From Psococerastis gibbosa (Eukaryota; Arthropoda; Insecta; Psocodea; Psocidae), in the NCBI GenBank assembly GCA_963971405.1, contig OZ020491.1:20268855-20332854 (forward strand): a stretch of DNA of 64,000 bases, in the 5' to 3' direction. Below the pieces are notes generated by a model that did not search any database, was not told the DNA's origin, and saw nothing but the letters and a program-made list of their open reading frames with translations. Every line of letters starts with the position of its first letter. Within the stretch, counting starts at the first letter, position 1. A program made the translations under genes and the position numbers. Positions 10,201 through 24,122 of this stretch are shown piece by piece.

Positions 10201-13200
10201 AATTTTTCGATTCCGAGATTTCAACGGATTTACACGTTTTGAGGTCCCGGGAACCCAAAAAAGTGGTTTTTACGAAATGTCTGTCTGTTCATCGATTTCC
10301 AGGCAAACTACTCGGTCGATTTTGATGAAATTTAGCATGTAGGTTTACTAAAATCATACCTCGGGACCACTTTCTTTATTTTGGGCTAACTCAATTTGGG
10401 GGGGTTTTATTCTCTAAAAAACTCATAAAAAAATTATTTCTCAAAAACGGCTCCAACGATTTCTTTAAAATTCACATATATTGTAGTCGTTATTAATGTT
10501 AATAAAATGCGGGGGGTCGCTTGCCCCTTGGTAGTTTGCACCTGGGGGTAATAAAATAAAAATAACAAAATTTTAATGAAAAATGACTAAAAAATAATTT
10601 TTCTGCGAAACCTTTCATGACATGCTTACCATTGTCATTGTAACAAGCATTAGCTCGACTAAACCAAGTATAGGAACGAGTCACCATATAAGTATAAAAG
10701 ATTCTTCAAATAATAAGAACCCCTTGTCCATTTTTCTGGAAGTTTGACCGTTCGTCATTTTGAATTGAAACAACAGTTACGCATGGATTTCGAGCATATC
10801 ATATTGTATCGTACCCGTGGATTTTTTATCAGGCTATTATGTACATTGCAAGGATCAAACCCAGAACCTATATACATGAAACCAGCATCATGCTGTAGTG
10901 GTCACTATACCAATGGTCATACAAGGCGATTAACGCCCCCATGCAAAGCCCAAAATAATTCTGTACTCAGGCAATCATTCAAATCCGACACTCACTTCTC
11001 AAGCGTAATAGCCGACTTCCGTCTAGCACCAACACAGTCCGGAGGAGATTTTCTTCTATTCAGATCAGCGAGCGCGGCTATGTCAGCGGCACATTGCTCA
11101 ATAGACAGACGCCGCAGTTCCTGACAGACGTTCGCGACGGCTTCAGCGGACGGAGGCCGGCAGAGTGGCTGACATAGCGACTTTCTCCTCTGCAGGTCGT
11201 TCTTAATGTTTACTGCTGCCACGTCTGGCACAGCTAGTGACTTCCGGCGGCCATCTTCCGGCCAGTCCCGCCAATCTTTCCAGTCTCTTTCTAGTTGACA
11301 CCTTTCACGACTTCCCTTCCTGCTATCTGAAATACCAAAGACCATAGAGTTGTGCTTAGAAAGAAACTATCAGTTTTCTGATCTAACTGGTCCAACCCCA
11401 AATTCGCTAAAAAAAAAATAATAATAAATAAATAAATGGCCAATTTATATGCCGGAGTCTAAATAATTGTGAAGACTTGTTAAGGGGACAGTGTAAAAAA
11501 CAAAACAAAAACAAGCAAAGCAAATTTCAGAGTAATGAGCTCAACCACAATAGCATTCAGCAGCCGGGAAGTAATACTACATTTCATGATATCTTCCAGG
11601 TCCCCTCCCCCCCCACCCCCCCAGTTAATTGAAAGTCCAAGTCAAATTCGAGGGATAGTAGCTAGCTATAAATGTTTGACTGCTATGCTTAGTTAGATAA
11701 CACCTCGAAATGGTTTCTGGCCTTTTAAATAAAATTACTTGACGTACTTGGACAAGTAACTCGGCCAGGCGTAGCCCCTTCCGTAGATATTTTGAATTTG
11801 ACAGTCTTCTCAGCAACTTCAACCTCGGTGGCTGTCTCTTCTTCAATGTCCTCGCACTCGAGGGACATGGAAGCAGGCCCAGAGGCCAGGCCGGGGGACA
11901 TCGGAGGACTGCACTCGGCAGAACACTCTTCGGACGACTTACTGCGTTGACGACTCTGAACATCAAAAAAGTAAACAATTTCATTACACTAGTACAGACT
12001 TCTGGCCTCAAGCACCCCACATCGCCATTGGAGCAACGCCCATGTTCTGCCAACACGATTATTTATAATAGCCCCGTTGAATATACAACTACCAGGGTCC
12101 GGTCGCACCATCTCTTTTTTGGCGGTCTCCTTGGCTACAGTGGAGGGGTTTGTAAGGCGCCCATTCCACATACGTCAATGAAAAATTGAAAAATGAAGTT
12201 TTAGCAGACATTAAAGACATACTAAAAATTCTGCTACCACGTCAATTTACGTCATTTCTCAATTTTTCATTGACGATTGACGTATGTGGAATGGGCGCCT
12301 TAGACTGCGTGGGCTGCCAGACCAGCACGCACCCATACTAATTACAGGCTAGCACAGAGAAACAGGATCAAAATGGAGCCCTCTTATTCGGATATGAATG
12401 TGAACGTCTCTTACTGTCTTCGCTATGATTTTCCAGTGAATTCAATAAGTCGTTTTCGTTGAAGAGGGCAGCGACTTTTGTAGCTGCGCCAATGAAGTCA
12501 GCATAGGCGGGGTTTCCACCGACCTCTCATTGCAGAATGCACATACGCTGTCGTGGTAGCAGATATCATTAATAAAGACGGGGTTTCCACCGACCTCTCA
12601 TTGCAGAATGCAAATGACATTGACGGAAAGTTTTGTTTTCCTCTATGCCATAGTTAAAATTGATCAATTATCATGGAGTAAAATCACAAACAAACAAACT
12701 AAAATTAAAAAATGGCTTCATAGGATATGTTAAGTACAAACATTTTAATAGATTTCTAAAAAAAGAAAAATTCAAATTTCCGTCAATGTCATTTGCATTC
12801 TGCAATGAGAGGTCGGTGGAAGCCCCGCCGAAGTCTTGAGTGTCTGCTACCACGTCAATGTCTTTGCATTCTGCAATGAGAGGTCGATGGCAACCCCGCC
12901 TTACCTGTATACTTGCGTTACTGCGTCGACTAACGCTTAACCCGCTGGAGGATTTGACCATCTGCGAATCATCTAAATCGTCTCCATTTTCTACAACCGA
13001 CTTCCGTCGTAGTCTTTCATCTTTGGCAGCTTCATTTAATTTCCGGTAATGCTCGAGAGCGAAGCGAGCGGGCTCTATAATTATGTCCTACAATCACAAG
13101 GAAAAATATTAAGTCTATTTTTATGATTATAAGAGTAGGAAATTATATAAAGTCAAAGAGCGTTCTACTCTGAAGATATACTTACTTACTACTTACTTAC

Positions 13201-16200
13201 TAGCCAACGTCCACCCTTGGCATGTCGGCCATTTGGTGACGCGCTGACCAGTAGCGACGTGTGATCTTTTCGAACTCGTCTTCATTTGTCGGTGTGTGGT
13301 CGATTGCCGGGCACGACGCGAGGTGTTCAGCGTCCATCCGGGGGTGTCCACCCGCATAGGTCACAAGCGCAGGAATCGCGGATTTCAATGCGGTTGAGGT
13401 GTGCAGCGAGGTAGTCATGGCCCGTCGTGGTCCTGAACGCCGCAACACTGATGGACCTAGGTAGACTGCGTGGAATTGGATTTTTGATTAGCTTCGACCA
13501 GGTCTTTCCTGCACTGGCTTCAGTGTTCTGCCTCTGGATCCATGCTTTTATATTCTGCCTGGTGGCGGATGGGGGACAATGTTGCTCGCGTCCGTGATCC
13601 GTCACACGTGTCCTCTGGGTAATGCAAAATGAGCAACCGCGATTCGCATTCTAACGCGCTGACCACATGACTTTACTCTGAAGATATAATGGGAGCATTG
13701 AACAGCCCGTCAGTGGGGCTTTGTTAGTTGAGCCAAGACCGGGTCCAAAATCCATTTTTAAATGCCTTTTTTAATAGAGACACCACTTTGTATTATTGCT
13801 TATTTTTAGGTGATACTAAAAGAAACATGATTTGCAGAAAATTTAGATGTAATGTACAATGCATATCATAAGCCTTTAGACATTGCAGGCATTATTTAAA
13901 TAAGACGATTGAATGTTCGTATTGGGTCGAATATGAAAACAAACTCTTACTTGAGGAAAAAATGTAAGGATAATATAGTCAATTATGCATTCAGTGGAAC
14001 CCCTCGCGCTACGCTATATAAGATATATCCCGAACATTCCTGTGCACTGTATGTTTTTTCAATACAATCGGTAACGGATTGATTGACTAATTGAACCAAT
14101 TTTTGGTCTCGTCTCGTCTCACTAAATGTGGAAATTAATGCCTTCACTACATATATGGAAGAGGATGAGAGAGGCGAGAAATATTTCTAACTTCCCTAAA
14201 TTGCTTAGAAACCATCTCTTACAGAAAGCTTTCTACACTGTCACTGAGGCACTAGCACAGTGACAATGACAGGACAGAACTACCTGATTTTGACCGACCA
14301 TACTCTGACTATTTTATCTTATACTTTACATGTATTGTATAATTTTAAGGAAATATATATTGTATTGTATTGTATTGATATAAAGAATTGCGCTAACCTG
14401 CAAAGCGGGGAGCAGCTCCCCTAATGCCTCAAAAAGTGGCAGAAGAACGAAACCAATGAAACTACACTGTGAAGATGGTTTCGTTATCTTCTCCCGGTCC
14501 ATGAAAGGAGTAACAGGCAACCCTTCTAGCTTCTCCAGGTCGCTCTGCTGAAAGAACTCCTGAAAACAGAAGAACATTCAATGCTCTTGAGCCGTGCTTG
14601 GAAAGGAAGAAAATAAATATTAGAAACATCCCAGAACGAATGCCAACACTAGCCTCCATAAGCTAAGCATTGCTTGAGCATTCAAAGCAGCAGCAATGCA
14701 TGGAGGAATTAGAGTTTCATACAGGCGAGATGGGACATTCGCTCCCTGAATTTTTGGTGTCATCCCCCGCATCCTCTCAGACCACTCTGACCAACGATAC
14801 AAAAATAGATTAAATGACGCCTAACCATAAACTAAGTATTTACGACTTTTAAAGCGACTTCAGTGGCCATGTGGTAGCATGCTTGTACTTGTGCGAGTCT
14901 CTACAAACCTTGCGATCGGAGACGTGTCGTAACTCGACACAAGTAACTACAAGGTTACTTAGTGAGGCGATTGAAGAGGTTAATCGGATAAATTATTTAA
15001 ATTGTTTGTACGCAATTAACCTTTTAAAAAAAAAACAAAAAAAAAATACATTTTAAATAGTCGTGGAAATAATGCAAGGTTGCAAATAAATGTGGGGTTG
15101 CAAACATAAAAAAAAAGATAATATCGGAAAATGAACATCAAATTAACAATATAACAGGCAGGCCTGACAATTGAGGCGCAGGCGCATAAGTTCTGCGCAG
15201 AAGACCTTGGGTCACAACTACGGGAATCTAAGTCATGCCTAAGTTGGGTGACATTCTTAATAGCTTGGTTTTGACTGTAATTGGCTTATGGCGAGAACAA
15301 TCCGCTTACGCTGGATCACAACTACGGAATCGTTGATTGACTCAACCGCGGTTGCACATCTTGCTAGCCTGACTCTTACATGTCGAAAAAGACGTGGCAG
15401 GTAACACCAGAAACTCACTGCCCCATCTCTCCTATATAGAACTCTTGGAGGAACTTAAAGACTGATCAACGTTGAGACTCATATTTTATTTTCATGTAAC
15501 TACACCAGCCCGTTCAATGTCTTAAGGCAATTCAGCTCTTCCCCAATCGATCAACAAAACACGCGGCTCCAACCAGACCACTTTGATGTGGCATTGAACG
15601 TACTCCCAAGACCTAGAAGTTTACTTACACGTAAATATAGGTTATTCAAAATTTTTGGCGATAATGCCACTGCTAGAAATGCGACAAATATTTTCCACTA
15701 TACTTATTGCTTCGACTATACTACTAGGGAACGTAAAATATCTTCAGTGGGTAATAATATAAAAAGTCGATTAAAATAAAGCAATGTGAAAAGGTACACT
15801 TGATTTGAATTGTAAATTGCAATCCCCCTCGCCTTTCCCATTTTCCCGGCAGTGACATGGAGCGTAACGAAATAATTTCATTCCCATCCAATCCACAGCT
15901 ATAGAACCCAAGAAAATCCATTTATTCTCAAACTCTGGTCTTGCAGTACAAGTGTTACTGAATAGTCCTCATATCTCGTCTCATTGATTACGTACAAACT
16001 GTATCATACTTCATCAGATAAGAGATAAATAAAATTAGGTTAGGTCAGGATTCCGATGCAGAAGGCTATACGAAATGTCAGAGGTTCCAGATTTTCAGTT
16101 TTTGTTTCGAGATTTCTGTTATACATAAAGAGCAGACTTATTGACGCGTCACTGAATAGATTAAATGAGTACGACTCCAGGAGCTGGACTGTTTAAGTGC

Positions 16201-19200
16201 CTCCTCTTTTTTTACGTACAAAACACTCTCGGGTGACTATAACCCCCTAAATGAGTAAATTCATAAGATACCTAGTAAAATAAAAATGAAGAAAACTCGA
16301 CTTAAAAAAAAAAATTATCTTTTAAACTAACATACAACTTGTGATGGCCCCCGACTCCTTAAATTATCCACCGGGTCCGCTCTTGTGGCTATTTAGTATT
16401 TATTATATTTTATATTTTTACTTGCAATTAATTATTTGCAATTGTGACACGGTCGATCCGGCTCTAGCTGGCTAGGGACTCTAATACAGGTATTTGTATG
16501 AGGTTCATTTGTGACGTCATTTTGTAGATGGCAGCACCAGTTGCACTGATATCAAAGCGTTGAATTTTCCATAAGCCTCAATACTATTTTAAAATTATTT
16601 TATTTATGTATTATTTTAAAGTGATATTTTTCTATAAATCATGGAGAATATATATATTAAATTATATGCAGCGAAATAAGGTCCAGGCATAGTAAAAATA
16701 TTATAAAAAATATTAAAAGAATTAATTAGATGCTAAGAGCTTAGCTTTCACATGGAAACGGCGGCCATTTTGAATAATATGGATATCGGTTTGTCGTCAG
16801 CGAACCTAGTGACCAAAACTGTCCCTACAGAACCTCATTGTATTTTTATTTTTGACTTACAGAAAGGAGGCGATCCAGCCAGGGTTCAGCGACAGGTAAC
16901 GGTCGAGCTTCATTGGAGATGTCCGCTACCTTAATGAGAATCATTGAGAGCAAGTTCTTGTGCGTTCTGTTGGCAAAGTCAAAATCATTGGTGACTTCCT
17001 TGAACTGTGAGAGAATCTCATTGTGCCGTGCCATGTCTGTCGCGAGAATACACCTGATGATACCTTCTCTCACTTCTCTGAAATACAATAAATATAAAGC
17101 TCAACGTCATTATTTTTAATAAAGATTAATCGCATACAAGCAATGAATGTATCCGAAAAACCTCTTCAGTCGCCAGACGCCAGTACTGGCTTTTCTTTCC
17201 TTAACCAGCTAGATCAGCTATTTTGGTCCAAGATGGCTTCCAGTCAAAATGAAAATGATGTGATGCTTAATTAAAAGTTCATAGCCGTTATTGTGGTTCG
17301 AAATTTGGAAGACAAGAGTGTTTTGTGCGTTAATGTTGTGGTCGGGAAAAGAATGAAGTATTTTTAATTTTTAATTACATACATAGGGTATCGTATGTAG
17401 CATAGAGGATAAGCGCGGGTCTGCGCTTGCATGGAATCTCCCTACACCTGATCGGACAGAGCCGAAAGGGATTTTTTAGCATTTGGTGTTTACCCACCCG
17501 GGGTGGTCCGAGAACCACCGAAAGGGAAGCCCTGAAAACAAATAACGTAGAAACTCCTAAGTTCTTACTTGAAAGTATCCTTATCGACGGTATTAAAGAT
17601 ATTGGCTGGAGTATTACGAAGTATCCGGAAAGCTACAGAACAATGGTGGTTCTCTAAAGGAGAGATGTCATTGTACCGCAGCGCGAGCTCAGTCCGCGCG
17701 TTTATCTGATAGATGTTATTGTAGCCCGGATGATCTAAATCGTGGCATATGCAGGAAACTAGGAGAATGATTAGGTCCAACGGTCCCATTTTCATTGACA
17801 AATCAACGTGCCAAGCAATAACGTACATCTGAAATAAAATAAACCTATAATAAAATTATTCAAAGCCTTATTGTCTGGATGTAAACACTCCAACCATCAT
17901 CATTGCCATCTATATTAAATTCCTGCCACCCGGTCGTGATGTATTCCTGTCCCTCCATATTTGAACATTCAACATGCTTCATCTTCGTCGGGTCTACAGC
18001 TCGGAGAGAGCTTTTGACCTCTCTCAAGACTTCCTTTGCCAAGGCGCCACAGACATCTTTCGCATGTTACTCTCCACCTCGTCTCTCCATCGGGTCAGTT
18101 GTCTGCCTTGTCTCTTTTTGCTCTGTGTATGCGGTGTGAGTCATTCGCTCTACGTGTCTAATCCACCTTTGGGCTTTTTCGAGGCGAAAGATGTCTTCAC
18201 TTTCCAGGAACTCTGATATTTCAACGTTTATTCTCCTTCTCGAGACACCTCGCTCGTCCAGCCCTCGGTATATGCGCATTTTTTGCGCTCCTTCGAGGAA
18301 ACAGCGACAGGTATAGCCAATGGTATCACCATTCGGTAAACACAGTATGTAAACAGGTATTTAAATATAGTACCCATATTACCGTACAGTTAGATTCAGA
18401 AACCTTAATTAAATGCGCGTAGTTAGTAGTTAGTTATTTAACAAGGGGTTAGTTGGACATACATTGCCTATTTAAGCCTACCATTAAAAAACCCGCCTAG
18501 TATCTATGTTTAAGTCATGTCAAGACATGTAGCGTCGTGGTACTGACTCTGACTTTCACCCGAAAGGTTGTTGGTTCGAATCCCACACAGGCTACATTTT
18601 CTGGCCATGCTTCGGAGGGCATGTAAAGCAGGCGGTCCCGGGCCTTCCTAGTTGAGTGTAAGAGAACTCCGCTAGGTTGGCTTAGTAATAGAAACAATAA
18701 AACGTCCTTATTGATTTATTTATGTTTAAAAAATCCGGAGCAGTTTTTAACTTCTAAAACTAAGTTCCTTTCCAATGCACAGCGTTCGGCTGAGCGTGGT
18801 TTTCGCATTACGTTTCTAGCAGTCTGTATGGATTTTATCATCAGGTTCAATTCAAACTCTGTGACTGCAATGGTCATAAATATCTGCCATTTAATGGCAA
18901 GTCATTTACCGTAATTGAATTGGAGTTTTCATCAATAGTCAATACAATCCGATAATTGGTCATATAATACAAAACCAAGATTCTGTGATAACTGATATCC
19001 TTCACCGCGGAAAAGGGTTAATTCAAATGGTATCCACACTATGCATATTTTTTTTCCTTCAATTTTTTGACTTTACCGGTTTAATACGATTCGGTAAGGA
19101 ATACTGTTGTCAGGAGCGCCCTGGACAACGAGGTTACTCAGGGACCGTCTAAACAGTATGCCTGCCTACCTGCTATTTTATCCCGTAACTGAAAAACCTA

Positions 19201-22200
19201 TGTTAGAATGCCCAGTTCCTGGGTTAGGTCGAATAGGTCAGAAGATTGTAGCATTGAAACTCAAAGGCAGTCGGAAATACTGTCTCAGACGAAGGCTAAA
19301 GGTAAATAGACATTTTGTAAGGCACACTTACCATTTGCGCGACGCAAAAGCAATGCCTAAAATTGTGGAATGGAACATCATTATAATTTTTGTAGACCTC
19401 GTAAAGAAATTTACGTAGAACTGGAAGCGGAATGTCGAAAGGTTCGAGGAGCCGCAGTCTTTGGAACATGTGCTGGAGGAACAATAGCATTTCGGCATCA
19501 CTGTACAGACTTGTGTCAAAACTGGGCTCCTGGAGACTGGACTGCACGTTTTCCGGGATTTCTTGGTCCCTGCGAGTAAATGTTGAGTAAATTAGTACGA
19601 GTAATTAGCAAATAAACAAATGCAAAACTACAACAACAGTCTGGCCACGGAGGCTAAGACAATGCAGTTACCTTGGCTACGATGCCAGATTCCAAAGCCG
19701 TTAAAAGGCCCTTCTATCAACAACCGGGAAGAAGACGGACGGCCGCCCAAGAAGCGTTGGCTGGAGAATATAGAGGAGGACCTCCATGCGCTGGGAGGGC
19801 GAATTGGCCGCGGAGGGTCCACGATAGGGACTGAAAGCTTGTCGAAGAGGCCAAGACGAAAAATTTTTCGAGATTTGAGCGTAGAACACGATTTGCAAGG
19901 TAACGAAATAGAAATTAAATTAACTAGAATGGCAGGTGCCATAATATCCCGGGGCACCCGTTAAACAAATAGCCAACTATCAGAAATATGTGCCAACATA
20001 AAAGATACCGAAGTCTTAAACATTGCAGCATTGAGCATAGCAAAATGGATACCTAGATCCGGTCAAAACTCTGTACTTAGCTTGTGTATGCCCCTCACCC
20101 AACGAAATTCCGTACTTATGTTGTGCAGGCCCACTAGCCGCCTATTGATAACAGTCTACAGTCCCGCGATGGGTGACTAAACTTCCATCTTGGAATCTGG
20201 TAGCTAGCATGTCGGTCGATAACCAACATTCGCCTCAACCCGTTCCGACAGTAACCCGACCCTCTACAACTTATCATCTGACTAAGGTCGTGAAAGCCTT
20301 TGTTATTAAACTCCCAATATTCTCTACTGCAACTTACCAGATCTCCGCGTAGCGTTGCTTGACTTCTCGCAGACGCTGGTCGCTAGCTCGTCGATAGTCA
20401 GCGCTCGCCTCAGCCCGCTTCGACCGTAACTCGACACTCTCCAACTTATTTCGCAGGTTCTCTACCTGGGACTTTAGATCGTCTATAATGCCAGGCAGCT
20501 CAGATTCTGCAATCATCCTCCGTTCCAAATCCGCGACCCTGAAATCAATGGTTCACCATTGCACTACTCAAAATGCATTGAATAATGTAAGGCCCAGTAC
20601 CAACCCTCACTAATAACTCAACAACAACATAAAAAGTGTAAATTCAAACGGAATCTTTTGGCGGAAAGAGATACTGCTACGTCACAGGCGAAAATAAGAA
20701 TAAATAAATATATGAAAATGATTTAATTGATTGTACCTCTTGCGACCATTGCGATCAGCCGGAAACCGTAGAACGTTTGACGTCGGCCGCAAGGATTGGA
20801 CTTACGGTTGCCATTCACAGAGTTTGGGCAATTCACTTCCCGAAGTGAGGGACAATTTTGTGGCGGTGGTCCTTGAATTGGGGGTGGGATTGCAACGCCT
20901 GACTCGGGAGTAGCACACTATTTGCTCTTAAGTTTAGTTGATGCACTGGCCTGTTTTTGGTTTAGACAAATAGCCAAAATAAAATAAACATATTTATACA
21001 TGCTGTGGGGAAATGTACCTGGCTTGAAGCTGGATTAGGTCGCGGCCCAGTTCTGAAAGCGCAGATGAAACACTGCTCACTCCAGACTCTGGTTCTGTGA
21101 AAAATCCATCATTGCTAGGAGTTCGAGAGATTTCTGCGAACAATACAAAAATTATTGAAAATGCTACTCCATCAGCCAAACCGTATTAAAATTGCCAGAT
21201 AAAGTGCGCAGAAACCACCTGCGCCGGTTCTGCCTGCTGGATTGTGCATTTTATTTATTTGTTATCTTGGAACCCAACTCAGTTACCTTTCTTTTGCCAT
21301 TACCTCGAACAGCAGCCTGATCATGGCGATTATAATACCGGTATTTATTTAATCCCCTGGCATTAAAATGTAAACAAACAAATTTTGAATAGCACTTTCC
21401 ATTATAAAATTATCTTGTTTACATTTTTAAAACCGGGGGATTAAATAAATACCGGTATTATAATCGCCATGATCCGGCTGCAGTTCCCCTTACGTTTGAC
21501 CACAATCAGCTTATTGTATGGCGTCATCTATTCTATCTCTTTGGGTTACTCATATTGGCAAGTTCTACAGTTATACGAGTAGTCTAATACAAGTTACCGG
21601 TATAAAACCAGGCCAACTATACACGCAGGAGTGGATTGCGTGACCACTCCTCCCTTACCACGAAAATAATCTAAAGCTTTCATAATAATTCCACGCATTC
21701 TTAATAGTCCTCGAAAATTCCGCGTCATTGATAATCGCCCTTTATGAGCTCGCTAAAGAAAGGAAACTTGGGAATTTTCTTCACAATAATTTTATGTACA
21801 CAGAAGTTGAGAAGTATTTATTTTGAATCACTAACTCCAAGGTTTTTACGTAATTCCTTCATTGTGCAATCATATGTTAAGAAGCCCTAAATGTATTTGA
21901 AATATTTGTTTGTACTGTAAATAATACATTTTTTTCACAATGAGTGACAGCAAGCTTTACAAAGTTACTAAGGAGACTATTATTATGTATATTTCCCGTA
22001 CTTAGTTCATTTAGTTGGCTGTGTTTAGCTTACGCCACTTACGATGTGTCAGAGTAAGCAAGCCTCAGCCTTATAATTGTAGAAAGAATGAGACGCAACT
22101 GATCCACAATAAAATATATTAAACGTGACCGGTTTCGGTAAAATACCATCATCAGACATGATTAGACATTTACCGAAACCGGTCACGTTTAATATATTTT

Positions 22201-24083
22201 ATTGTGGATCGTTGCGTCTCATTCTTTCTACAATTATAAGTATGATGAAGTTCCACGAAGTCACTTTGGAGAATCTCACTATGAAGCCTCAGCCTACCTT
22301 TCTATCACTCGAAGCAGCTGTATGCTGACATTCAGGACGTGTGCCAATATATAGTCCACGCAAAATGAGAAAAGTATGGACATGAAATGTTTTGATCCTG
22401 TGCAACACTTTAAAAATATGCCTTGCACCATTTTGTGTTACCTAGTTGCATTGGATGCAAGGCATAACAAAAATTGTGCAAAGAATATTTTTACAGTGTT
22501 GCACAGGATCAAAACATTCCATGTCTACACTTTTCTCATTTTGCGTGGACTATACCTACATACATATATATATAAGTATATTGGAGCAGGTACCGTAATT
22601 ACCAGAATAGTTCCATGGTACCTTTGTAATTGTTCTTAGGATCAATTTTGAATGCTTCGATTTTCCCCATCCTAAAGCACCGGATTGATCGACGAGACAG
22701 TGGCAAAGTCTAGAGTGGGCAGGCATTTAAATTATAAAAAAATTAAAAATGGGAAGACTTCGATGGCCAGGTGGTAACGTGCTTGCAATTGTGCAAGTCT
22801 TTACACGCCATGCGATCGGAGACGTGTCGTAACTCAACACGGGTACTAGCCTACAGAGGCGACTGAAGAGGCCAATCAGATACATTCATTAAAATTGTTT
22901 GTATGCGATTAAATTTTTTATAAAAGAGATAAAAAAAATATAGATATTCAATGCATTGAGGTATGGCTTACTTCCAAAAATACTTTTAAACCAATCAATA
23001 TCTAAAAAAAAATCATCAAAAACAAAACCTCGCTTGGGAAAGCAACCTGTACGGTCATGTTACCTGAAATTATAAATCATACTCGGAAAGGTTCGCCAGA
23101 AAAAATATTTATTAGTAATTTTTCATGAAAATTGAAAATATTTTTTTTTTTTTGTCCCCCGAACCAAACCATCGAGAGGAAAGCGACCTAGTGGGTTTTG
23201 TTTACAATGATAACGACAACAATATACGATAATAATTATGTGAATTAAAAAAACAATAATTGAAGCCGTTTTTAAGAAAACGTTTTTTAGCTATTTCTTT
23301 TTAGTTCTTTAGGGATAATAGGGGTTAGGAAAGCGAAGTTCGGGACTTAATTTCACCCTAACTCTGCTACTAATTTCAATGTCTTTCTTTCACTAAAAAA
23401 AGAACCGGTCCGAGTTTACTCGAACATGCTTTCCAATTCATCAATTAGTAGGGAGAGAAAATGAATAATTTCATGGTAAATATTTTTCCTACGGTTAAAT
23501 TTCGGATATCTCGGGGGGGGGGGGGGTCCACCTGACGTCACTGGAGGTGAGGTAACCTCAATATATTTAAAACACATTACAACACAGTAATAATGGCAGG
23601 GCAGGCAATGCATTTCAGCGTGAAGTTTCTATCATTTAAAAAAAAAAGTTTGCGCAAAAGCAAATAGGTTTTTGGGAAAGCCAACTGTCCGGTTTCGTTA
23701 CTCAACTTAACAACTAAAACATGCCTGAAGGTAGAAATCATCGATAGAAAAGTTTCGCAGAAAAATTATTTTTTTGTCATTTTTCATTAAAATTAAGTTA
23801 TTTTTATTTTTTTACCCCCAGAAGCAAACTATCAAGGGGTAAGCGACCCCCGCATTTTATCAACATTAATAACGACTAGAATATATGTGAATTTAAAAGA
23901 AATCGTTGCAGCCGTTTTTGAGAAATAATTTTTTTAGACGTTTTTTTTTAGTTTTTTGAGAATGAAACCCCTCCAAATTGAGTTAGCCCCAAATAAAAAA
24001 AATTGTCTCGAGGTATGATTTTTGTGAACCTACATGCCGAATTTCATCAAAATCGACCGAGTAGTTTGCCCGGAAATCGATGC

Positions 24084-24122
<39 letters not shown>

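Noticed and set aside
10744..11124. 126-codon plus-strand frame
   Set aside because: Antisense to PDE9 exon 10, whose splice sites, phase and R-R-x-S repeats explain the open sequence.
11625..12056. 143-codon minus-strand frame
   Set aside because: It overlaps PDE9 exon 9 in a different frame and crosses its acceptor site.
18527..18600. Functional tRNA-Glu gene
   Set aside because: The same head continues into a conserved SINE body in several copies and the anticodon stem is imperfect.
19628..19957. 109-codon minus-strand frame in the PDE9 intron as an exon
   Set aside because: It is antisense to a LINE tail and lacks splice sites that fit the phase between exons 3 and 4.
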